A DNA stretch of 64,000 nt, taken from contig NC_064762.1 in NCBI RefSeq assembly GCF_011397635.1, forward strand, positions 25,402,117-25,466,116, written 5' to 3'. Made by a program: the position numbers and the translations under genes. Positions 28,877-40,800 of the stretch are shown here, one piece after another (the stretch's first letter is position 1; every line of letters starts with the position of its first letter). The notes under the pieces were generated by a model. That model searched no databases, was not told the origin of the DNA, and was given only the letters and a program-made list of their open reading frames with translations. This DNA comes from Epinephelus fuscoguttatus (Eukaryota; Chordata; Actinopteri; Perciformes; Serranidae).

Positions 28877-31800
28877 GTCAGATCATTAAGCTGCTGGACG
28901 GGAAGCGCTCTCAGGCCGTAGGCATCCTCATATCCAGCCTTCACCTGGAGATGAAGGACATACAACAAGGTGAGTCATGGAGGGCTTTATTCATACAGTT
29001 GTGTTGCTACGAAGCAGCGTGCGTCGAAGTGTATTTCCTCTATCTTTTAAGTATTTTACTGAATACAATTTTTTCCTAAATAAGGTGTTTGAACACAGGA
29101 ACAGAAGTATTTCAGTATAATCGCTGCTGGAGCTACTGATAGCTATGGAGCGATATTAAATTTTTCATTTACATGCACCAGTTTCCCCCCAACTTTTTTC
29201 AGTGTTTCCCTCCAGATACTTATTCTTGTCATGGTGGGAAAGCCTCTGAAACAGCTTTTAGACTTCCATTAGAATCACTATTAAAACCTCAAAGCATGTG
29301 TTATCAAACCAACATCGTCATATCGATCACACAAAATTAAAGTATTACACTAAATCACAGAACCAGCTGTATGTCGCAGCCACTGCAGCCTTCATCTGTA
29401 ATAATTTATTGATCCCTGCGGGGAAATTATAATTCATTACAGTCGCTCCGATGTAAAGAATAGAGAATTACAAAAAGTAAGAATAAGAGTATGAAATTAA
29501 GTGTGTAAATATAAAGCAAAAAAGACAACATAATGTAGAAATGAAATGTACATTATTTTCACAAGTGTGAAAATGTAACTACAACATACACATCAGTAGA
29601 ATAAATCAACAATAGAGTTAGAGTCAACACAAGACATGTGTGCAGTTATGTGCATTGTGTATTGAACTAATATACACACTCAAGACATGAAAAATATTGC
29701 AGTAATTCAATAACTGCACAGAATATTGTCACAGTTAAACTATAGCACCCAATAGATAATTATGACTTATAAATGCAATAGGTCCAAATGCCACTCTACT
29801 ATCTCAAAGCAGCTGACATTCTGAGGGAGGAGTTGCACAGGTTGATGGTAACCTGTAGGAATGACTTCCTGTGGTGCATCTTGGGGGAATGAGTCTGCCA
29901 TTGAATGCACTCCTGTGTAGACATTCAGGTAACCGCAGCTCCCTGAACATCACCCTTGTTTGTAACTTTAACCCTGGCATCATATAAAATAGGATTAAAG
30001 GCTAAAACAATGCCAGTAAGACAGTCACACACAGCTGATCTGCACTGCTAATCCCAAACTGCCAAAAGTGCGGACACTGTTCCTCAGTTAGAGGGCTGTG
30101 TCCATGTTCCTCTGGAGATCTGCAGCTCTCTCTTTGCCTCTTTTGATTTTTCTTTTATTTTCTGGATGTTTTGTATGTGTCCTATTACTGTTTTATCTCC
30201 AAATACAATTTGACATGTTTGCTTTTTTGCTTTCCCACCACCAGCTGTCCTGGCAGTGGATCACTCTGTGGTGGACTTGGAGACCATTGAAGCCCTGTAT
30301 GAAAATGTAGGTGTGACAGCGCTCTTTACTGCACAAGTTCAACTGTACGTTTATGAATTTCTTATAATATATTTCATTGTCAATGTGTCAGAGAGCACAG
30401 CCAGAGGAACTGGAGAGAATCAAGAAACACTACGAGACGTCAGAGGAAGAGGACGTCAAACTGCTGGACAAACCCGAACAGTCAGTATCTCATCTGCAAC
30501 AGTTTAGAGACCAATTGTATGTATGCTCTTCTGTGTGTGTGTGTGTCCACTTACTGTTGATGTGTGTTTGCTCCAGGTTCCTGTATGAGCTGTCTCAGAT
30601 CCCAGACTTTGCAGGCAGAGCTCACTGCATCATCTTCCAGGCGACCTTCACCGATGGAATCGCATCCATCCAACGCAAGCTCAATACTGTTTCATCTGTG
30701 TGTAAGGTAGGAACAAAATCACCTGACAGCATCCTGCTACATGTCACCTTTGTTAACATAATAGATCAATGCACTGTTGACATATGTCTGTATCTGTGTC
30801 TTTAATTATCTCCAATATCCTCACAAGTTGTCTGCTGTATACACTGTACATGCATTTCACTGATCATTTCTCCTTAAGCAGCACCTAGAGGATGCATGTC
30901 TGACTCCCTGTGGTTCAGTAAAAAGATGTCAGGCTATTTTAGGTGCAAATACAACAGGATTTAATGTGTCTTCTTGTTCTGTCTGATCACAGTTGGATCA
31001 ACCTGAGAATGTTAATTAAAAGTTTTTAAATGTTAAGATTTACAATCACTATGTACCTTTTCCTACTTTTCCTTCCTCTTCCTTCTTTGTAATTCTCATG
31101 TGTTATAAAGTGTATTTATATGTGCTTGGAGATGTGGAACGTGGAGGATCTGAGGTGTCAGCTGTATGTAGACAATCCTTTGTGTGTTTCCTGTTTTGAG
31201 ATTCTGCTGGAGAACGAAGGTGTGAGGGATGTGATGGGACTGGTGTTGGCTCTGGGGAACCACATGAACGGAGGCAACAGGACCAGAGGTCAGGCCGACG
31301 GCTTCGGCTTGGAGATTCTACCCAAACTGAAGGATGTGAAGAGCAGAGTAAGACCATGATACCTGATGGAAGACTGTAGTGGTTCCTATGAACTCAGGGG
31401 TTGTGACGTTAAGAACATTAAAAACTAGTTTTTGTAGAGAAATATTACATTTTCTATCATAAGTGAGCAAATAACTTATCCTATAGTTATCATGCTTTCC
31501 ATAGTAATGGCAACACAATCAGAAATGCTATGTAAATTCTTGTAGTTATTGATGCATCTGCATTAAATGATATGTAGTTTCATTTCCGTAGACCTGATAC
31601 CTAATGCTAGAAAATGTTGCATTTATATCTCCATTAAAAAAAGAGCATCTTATTGCCACATCTTTGATTTATGTTCAACCTGCAGAGGAGGTGGCAGATC
31701 CTTTTACAGCTCAGACCTAACCGCCTCCACCAATCACAGGGTGACATTATGTAGCCTGGTAGGCCACAGTCTGTGTGGAGAAGTCCATAAAACACATTCA

Positions 31801-34800
31801 TTGCTATGATCCCATGGGAATACAAGTAAAGTGAACTAAATGAGTCCAACATTTTTCTCAACACATAGAAACTAGATTTGTTTTGTCACTCTCAGTGTTC
31901 TCACCAACAGCTTGCATGCAATCTTTATAGAGAAAATACATTTTAAAAATTAAGGCACTGCGATATGACAGTGGGCTTTTAGCCTGCACACAAAGGTTTT
32001 CACTTGTGTACTGAACCAGTTTTGATGCGTCTCCTGCTTTTCTTCTTAGGACAATCGTATCAGCCTGGTGGACTACGTGGTGTCGTACTACCTGCACAAT
32101 GTGGATAAGGTATTAGTTGCTCTCTTATTATCTCCATCAGGCTTAAACCTTGAGGAGAATGTGTTTGGTCGTGTGTGTCATGGACTTATAAAGAGATGCA
32201 GTATCTAAGGCTAAGCCTCGTTCATTCCTATCAAATTGCTCATTGGCACATTAGGTCAAAAAATATTAGGCCGACTTCTGTGTGTAAAATTATCCAGATC
32301 TTCTCTGCTCGCCCAACATTGAGCCTAAATAGCAGGCACACCAGAGCCTGCTAACTCTAATGGGGAAGGTGGTGGCTGTGGCTCAGGAGGTAGAGCATGT
32401 CGGCCACTAATCAGAAGATTGGCGGTTTGATCTCGGCTCCTTAATTCCACACGTCTTAGTATCCTTGGACAATTTGCTCCCAATGGCTGTGTCATCAGTG
32501 TGTGAGTGTGTGTGAATGTCTAACTGAGGTGGCACTTTGTATGGTAGCCTCAGCCACCAGTGTATGAATGTGTGTGTGTGAATGGGTGAGTGTGACATGT
32601 AGTGTAAAAGCGCTTTGAGTGGTTGGAAGACTAGAAAGGCGCTATACAAGTGCAAGTCCATCCATTAATTTACCATAGTATGATTTAATAGTGCGGCTGT
32701 TCTATACATTCAAAATGTTATTGGACCACATGAATCATAGCCTGTAAGTGAAACAAGTCATTTCATTGGGGTGTAATGCTCAAAGATTATCCACTGATTC
32801 ACAGATGTCTCTTTCACAATGAAAGTCTTTGGGAAGAAGTCTTTATAGCATCACCTGATGGACCCAGAAGATGTAATTACACATTAAGGCCACCATGTCA
32901 AATTGACTTAAAAGTCCCTGGCTGGGCTTAGTATGTCTGCGTGTGTGAGTGTGAGTGTGTGTATCTGTCTGTCCTCAGCTAATCTGGTATATCACTTGAC
33001 CAATCAACCTAATACTTTCTGTACATATTTATGACTTTGCTCAAGGACTCTTGTGGTTGTGATGATTCATAGTTATTAAAAAACCTGTTTTGTTCATCAC
33101 TGACTGCAGACTCCTCACCCCGATTCCCCGGTTGGAACCTCAGCAAAGTCATGTAGCAAAAGCATAGAGCAAAAGGCATTTCTGGAAGTCATCAAGCCCT
33201 TTGTCTATTGCAGGTCATATTTTGACCTTCATCGTGGCTGTTAAACTGAAATTCGTAGAAAAGGTTGGTGTCATTTTGAACTGGAGCATCTGCTGATGAA
33301 TTCCATATCCTTTGTTATAATCAACTAAAGTTAGGCACAATACGAGAGTCAAATACAGAACATTTTTGATATCTTTGCCACCATCTTGACAGTAAGGGAG
33401 CTGGAAGGGACAATTCCACTGGGCGCAGCGTGCGCTGTGTAGAGTGGCTGCAATCAGCTCCAGTGACTGAAGTCAGATTGCTGGCACCGAGCGGAGATCT
33501 GCACTCGACTGTGCTTCTCTAGCTGACATTGTTATTCCTTTGTGTGTTTTACTCCATGAAGCTGATGCATTTGACCATTTTGTGTATTTATCAAATTCAC
33601 GGAGGGAAAATGGTTGATTGTGCTTTTAAAACCAATAAATGCAACACAAAATGAGTTTTAAAGCCTATTTTGGGATCCGCCATCAAAAAGATTTGAAATC
33701 CTGTTAAATAAATTATCCACTGACAATTGTACACCTTTTCTATGTTGACTAGGTGTTCGTGTATTGTCTTGTCTGTTTGACTCTGACACAGTATTGTCGA
33801 AACTAAAATTGCCCAAAGAACCAGTTCAGTCATCAGTTCCTGATTTAATTGCTGTGTTTTGAATGTATCCCAACAGAATGCCGGCACAGACAAGAGCATC
33901 TTCCCACTTCCTGAACCTCAGGACGTCTTCCTGGCAGCACAGGTCAAGTTTGATGACCTCAACAGAGACCTGAGACAGCTCGGACGAGATCTGACAAGTA
34001 TGTGACATCACTACTGCGACCTTTATCTATTCCAGTTCCTTCTCAGGAGGAATGAATGCCAATCATCTTCTCCCCCTCTCAGTTTATGATATTGGATGAT
34101 AATCTCCAAAACACTGGTTCCACTTTGAGCTTCAGCGCCCATGTGACTGGGTGACAGGAATAGTCTCGCTTTGCGGTCATTTTGTTGTGTGTTTTTGTTT
34201 GAAAACCTCAGCCAGGCTGTGTAACTCTATCACTCTGATTTTAAGAGGTTCCCACAGACGAAACCTCAGCCCAGTCTGGCATTGTTTTTCTTCAGACACC
34301 CCCTACCCCTCCACAACTCACCACCAGCCACTCAGTAACTGTTTACACTTATGGGCCAAAGGCCTGCTTCTTTTACCAAACTTTAGTTAGCTAAAGCCCC
34401 AGAACAAAAGATTTCCTCTCGTCTTTCTTATCCTTCTAGCCTGTTCTCTTCTCTCTCTAAGTGTGCCCATATGACGCCATTCAGCAGGGCCAGCCAGCTA
34501 AAGTCACGTTGAGGACAATGCTTACGCTTACATGTGCACGATTGTGAGTCAGTGCATTGTTTTAGCCCTACGTATACGAGTGTATTTGCCTGCATGTCAC
34601 CGTGCGTGTATTCAGAGACTAGTCTTGCTGCTGATACAGGCCTGGCGCCTTTCAGATCCAGCTTCTAATCCTCATGCCCATCAGATCTCGCATCATTGTG
34701 CCTTTGTGCCCCTGTCGCCAGCGTAGGGAGACCATAGCTTCCCACTTATGTAATCTCCAGACCTCCTGTATCTCTAGTATCTCTGCATGGACCTCTGCAG

Positions 34801-37800
34801 AGATGCACGGATCCTTAACCTGCTGGGCTATATCGCCCAGGCTCCAGTGTGGCCCCCAGATGTGTGCCGCAGATAGTTTTCTTTACCTCTCAACACAGCT
34901 TTGTCTTATCGGCCTGTCTACCCAAACCACCGTGCAATCTGGATCGTCCCGCCGCAGGTACCTTTTGTTCTGTCTGTTTGAACCACCCTCATGCCTGGTT
35001 CTGTTGTTCCTCACTCTCCCTGTGTTTCTGTTTGGTTGGTATGTTTCCCAACACAGTTAAAGGGAGATTAGTTTCTCTTCAGTCATCCGTGCTGACTGTT
35101 GAAGGAAGTGGGAATGGCGCAGCATTTTCCTGCTATTCAAAGGGCATATTATTCAGACAGTAAGATCACAACGTGCATACACTCTGCTCGTTACACACAT
35201 GCACTAATTGGTTGAAGGTGGATGAAATAACACATCAGTAATGAGGAAAATATTGATATCATTCTCGAAAAGATGAACATAGCCGAGTGCAGAGCTGCTC
35301 TGCAACTCTGACTCCTCATTAAGAGAAACGCTGTGTGCATTTACACACGAGGAACAGCATAACTTCACTGGTTATTTCAAAAGCTTACAGTTTAATATTG
35401 TTTCCTCTGTCAAGTTTGTAACTACTGTTTTTAATTTTGATGCTTAAATGTCCCACAGTATTTGCTGCAGGGACATTACCGCTTTTACTAAATTAATTTC
35501 AGCAGAAAACCTCTCGATTCTCCAATTTACCATTTCCACCGTTTAAATAGCAGTAAAGGAAATGGGACATGTTATGCCCAAAGTACACCTATGATTGGTT
35601 AAGGGACTTCATACAACCCTTTTGCCCCTTGTGCCTCACTCATTTAAATAGGACCAAATCCTTCAAAACAATCACTGTTGTGACTAAACTGGCTAGCTTT
35701 TTTCCCCAGTATCATTTTCGTTCCCTTTGCTCTTCAAATTTTGCCTAATTTTGTAATTTACTTGGAATTGCTTTGGAATTGGCTTAGGTGAAGATCTGTC
35801 TTCATTTTTCTGCTTTTGAAGCAAGTTACTTGGTACATTTTTGGCTAATATAATGCAAAATATAGCTTGAGAAGCTGTTAAGTTTCCTTCCTGAAGCCTT
35901 TCTGCTTACTCTAATGCACTGTAGCCAGTGTTTTATATGATATTGCTGATTGATGGTGACTGGTCTAAACATACCATGAAATCTCACCATGAAACCAAAT
36001 CACTGCTTCACCCTCACATCTGAAAGCACCACACTCCACATCAGTCGGCTTTGTTTATGTGAAGGTCTATAACCCTCTTCAGTCTGAAATAAGCAAACTT
36101 CTGTCAGACACAAAAGGCAGACAAAAGAAAAAAAAGGAGAGAGAGAGATACCCGCCTCCACAGTTTACACAAATCCTGAATGAAAACAGTATTCTTTTGT
36201 AATCTTATCTGGGAGATGTTGATCGAGCGTCAGGGTGGTGGCGGTGGTGGTGGGGTGCAGGGTCTCGGCTCCCTCTGCAGCCTCTATTATGACTGGCTCC
36301 GCAGACTGGCTCCTCTGATCCACTGATTGGATGCAGAGCAACATGGAGCCGCAGACTGGCAGAGGAAGAGAGAGACAGAGAGAGGGAGGCAGAGAGGGAC
36401 TTTGCCGTCGCCATCTCTGGGTAAATCTCAATAAGTGATATCTAAAAAGGAAGTGGTGCTGATAACCTCATGCTGGGGCACAGGTGGAGCTAGTTTGACT
36501 CAGAACTCTCTCTGTCTCTCTTTCCATTCATCATATTGCAGTTCAGTCAGGACCACGTTAGTCAAAAAAACTATATTTCCATTTGCAGTATTATATTTGT
36601 TGGTATAGCTCTGTTCTGGGGCCTCTCTGCCTTTCCTCATGCTTATGCAGAAAGCCTAAGGTGGAGAGAGCACACCTCTCTGCCCTTCCATGTGCCTACA
36701 TGGAAAGCCTAAGGTGGAGAGAGCACACCTCTCTGCCCTTCCACGTGCAAACGAGGAAAGCCTGAGGCAGAGGGAGCAAACCTCCCTGCCCTTCCATGTG
36801 CCTACATGTAAAGCCTAAGGCAGGGAGAGCAGCAGCAAAGACCCCCAGGAACAGAACAGAGCCAGCATCAATGACACAGCATGAAAAGGAGGAGCTGGGG
36901 TGGAGGCAGGTTGCAAAGCGGCTTGCAGAGGAAGCAGCAACAGTAGGCAGGCCAGAGCAATTTAAATAGGGCACCCTGAATAAGATTTTCTCATTGGTGG
37001 GATAGAGAGGAATCATGTGATCTATCAGCTGACTCCCTTCTACCAATCAGCTGCTCCATCAGTTGACTGGCTGTTTGAGATCAGCTGATGTAGCTGGGCT
37101 GTGAGTTGAGCTTGACATCATGTCCTGCCTGAACTAACGCTATGCTCAATTTATTGGTTAAAGCTGCAAAATACTGTGGACTAAACTGTGCTTCACCAAA
37201 TAGGATCTTTTTCAGTGATGCTGACTTTGGTTTCCACTGTAGTGGACCCACAGGTGGTCATTTGAGTAGGTCCCCAATTAAATCTGATCAAATGTGATCG
37301 AAATGTGATCAACTTGATCATCGATCATCTTGTTACAATGCAGTGTTAAACCTTGGGTCATTGCATTCATGTGGATGCCTTGTAACATGCACCACCCACC
37401 AAAACACCATTTAAGAGCTAGTACACCCCTCATGGCAACAGTACTCCCCAATGGCAGTGCCCACCCACAGCAGGACAGTGCACCATGTCACACTGCAAAG
37501 ACTGCTCAGGAATGGCCCAAGGAACATGACAAAGAGCTCAAGGCACCGACCTGGCCTCTAACTTTCAGATCCCAGTTCGATCAAGGACCCGTGCCAGTAC
37601 TCTATGGATCCTGTGTCCATGCCTCAACAGGTCAGAGCCAAGTTCGATCAACGGTGGGGCCTTTGACCATGGCTCTGAGGTCCCCAGTGCTGCCAAAACC
37701 ACTACCATTACCTGGCAAACTGCTCCACAGACAATGAATTGGGGAAGATGTTCTAGATCAGTGGTTCCCAACTGGTACAGCCATGGGGCCCAGATGTCTC

Positions 37801-40800
37801 CTTAGTCATTAGTTCAAGGTCCACACAGCTTAATATATTCAGCATCATACCTGTGTTTGGCCATGTTGCCAAGCTAGTTTGCTGTCTCTTGTCAGGCAGC
37901 TGTTAGTCACTCACTCTACAGCAGGAAACCATGACATTACCATTACCAAAAGTGGGTTGTGGGTCCATTCAGACTGGACCCACAACCCACTTTTTGGAAG
38001 TCGACCCACCAGCTGGGAGTTCTTCATCACACTGAGAGCACCCAGGTGAATGTTCAGAGTATGTGGGTACATTTTCTGTTTCAGAACTGAGAACACTACA
38101 GTAGAATAAAGCTCATTTGGGTATAAAAAAGACAAACATTCTGTGGGTCCACAAAACCAGGCTCACATTCATTGTCTATGGAACAGCTCCAGACTTTATA
38201 CTTGATGACATCACAAGTTTGAGACGTGCCTCTTTGGTTCCTGGCTTTAAGAGAGTAGCTCAAGTTCATAAATATTGATTGAACTTTCCTAGGCCATGGA
38301 AATAACACACTAGGATTCTTAAGTAAGGTGGTGTTCCCACATTTTCTCTTTCCTCCACAACAACACTTTGTCTGTTCTAAAACATTTAAATTTTACATAA
38401 AAAGAAAAGTGAAGTGCATTTCTCCATTTTCTGAACCATTCTTGTTTCTTTTTCTTCCCCTCAGGATGTGAGAAAGATGTACAAAACGTTTGCTCCGATT
38501 CTCCTGAAGAAAACCTGCAGCCATTTAAGGACAAGATGGAGGCTTTTGTTCTCACTGGTGAGTAGTTACAGACATATATTGTTCAGCTGCAAACCTGTGA
38601 GTGTTACTTTAGAAATACAAACACGACATAAAGACACAAGGCAATGACTTCATAGTACCAGCATCAGTTTACTGTGTTCAACCAGGTATATTTCTTTCTG
38701 GAGATGAAGAGCTCATTATAGGTAACACTGAACAATACTGAAGATATGTTTTTACTGATTTTATATTTAAATACAAAGCAAACAGCCGGTCTAATTTCAG
38801 GAACCTGTCGACTCCCCTTCAGTTCAGGTCTGAGTCTCTTTGTTCCTCTTCCTATTCCATGGAGTGTCTTTGGTATCTGTGTGTGTTTGTAGAGGAGATA
38901 GGATGGATTCAGAGTAAAGGCTAGACACTCAGATAGGGATCGGACAGATTTGGCAGTGACTGAGAGACTCCTGCCTGAGACACTCAGGCAGCTGGGAAAT
39001 ATTCATCCAACTAACTGATGTTGTAAGATTTTTATATTGCCCAACTCAAGATAAATCAGAGGGAGTCCTGTGTTAGCAAAGAGCTTCCTGTTCCCAGTGT
39101 TTGAAACAGCATAGATGCATTATATTCATTTTGAATATCACATTTTCTGCTTGTGATGAAATGTGATGTCAAAGCTTCAAAGTAAAGCAAGTCAAGAGTG
39201 TGCTTGGACAAGGAAACACTAGACTTATATTAGATCTTTTGCCCCTCGTATCACAAGTTGTGTTTCATGTGAAATGAAGTGCATTCAGAAAATACTCTGA
39301 CCCCTTCACTTTTCATTTTGTTAAGTTGCAACTTCATGCTAAAATCGTTTAAATTCATGTCTGTGAGATCAGCAGTTTCTTCAACCTCATGGTTCAGTTA
39401 GTGCTCTGATTGTGAGCTGTGAGGCCTTTATATAGACAGGTGTGTCCCTCTCTAGGTCATGTCCAATCAGTTGAATTAATCCCAGGTGGACTCCAGTCAA
39501 GGTGCAGAAACACCTGAGATATGATCAAAGGTAACAGAAGGCACCTGAGCTAAGTTTAAAGTGTCAAAGGGCCTGAATACTTTTGTCCATGTGATATTTC
39601 TTTTTTTTTCCTTTTTAATAAATTTGCAAAGAATTTGCTTTGTCTTTATGGGGTATTAAGTGTGGATGAGATGAAAAAGATGAATTCAGTTGGTTTTGGC
39701 ATGCAACATAAGATGTGAAAAAAGTGAATACTCTATGAACTCACTGTAAAACTGGACTGTGTGCATGATTTGGACATAATTTCTATCATTTTTGTCATCT
39801 GGAACATGTGTAGTTAGTGTTTTTCCTCTTAAAATGCAATAGGTGTAAAATATAACATGTTTCAAGATGTTTTTAAGATGAGCATCACAGTAAAGCAAAC
39901 AAAGAAACTAAGTTTTGTAAGAGATTGTGTCTTTGTTGAAAATATATTTCGTTAAGTGGTCTAAAGTTGCAGCAGCATAAAGTCAAATAATTTCTTTTGC
40001 TTTCAAATTAAACAGACCAAATGGTCGTCTGGCTCCATTTGACAAGGTCATCTTCATAGAAGAGATATCTATTGTATTCTCTATTGGGATAATGGACGTT
40101 TAAGATATAATCTGTTTTTTTGCGAGGGGTTTATCTGGCTATAACTTAAGTATTTTTTCATCTGTTCCTTTGCAGCACGAAAAGAACATGCAGAAGCTTC
40201 CTATCAGTTGATGACTGTACAGAAAAGGTTAGAAAACTGGATCATGCTAGCTTGTAATTTTGTGTGCATCATACTAGGTTTTAATTGAATTTGCAGATAA
40301 AGTTAAGTGTCAACCTGAGCAGCCACAAACCTGTTTACATTATGTTCACAAAAAATTTTTTTTATAGCAACAGACTGTTCAACTGACACCAACTACTGGT
40401 GGAAAATTAATACCCACAGTAACATAACATCTAGTTCAAGTTAAGAGGCAAATCAGCATTAACTTCATCTTGGTTTATTGAGTTTTAATCATCTCTTTCT
40501 CTTTTCATACTCACTGTTCAGTTTTCAGGACTTGGTTCTCTACTTTGGACTGAAGCCCAAGATGGGAGAGAAGGATGTGACCACCAGTTATCTCTTCATG
40601 CTCTGGTTTGAGTTTTGTGCCGACTTCAAGGCCAGGTGGAAGAGGGAGAACAAGACCATCTCCAAAGAGAGGTATCAGAGAGCTCCCTGTGCGGGTCAAG
40701 GAAAATATAAAAGAAGGATGATCATGACACCAGTCACAGCATTCAAGGAGTCAGACTTTAGTGTCACTTCTGTTGGAATCAATAACCCATCATATCTTGA

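Larger units (their letters stand above)
33998..38464 (+). other. fmn1: Large fmn1 3' intron, candidate regulatory DNA
   Basis: This 4.5-kb intron has repeat-poor stretches at about 34450-36100, then a GA-rich block (36125-36165), a minisatellite (36620-36831), a Tc1-like relic (37320-37760) and a perfect hairpin (37948-37994). In mouse the 3' part of Fmn1 holds distal limb enhancers for Grem1. Location is the only evidence for such elements here. Confidence 0.3.
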
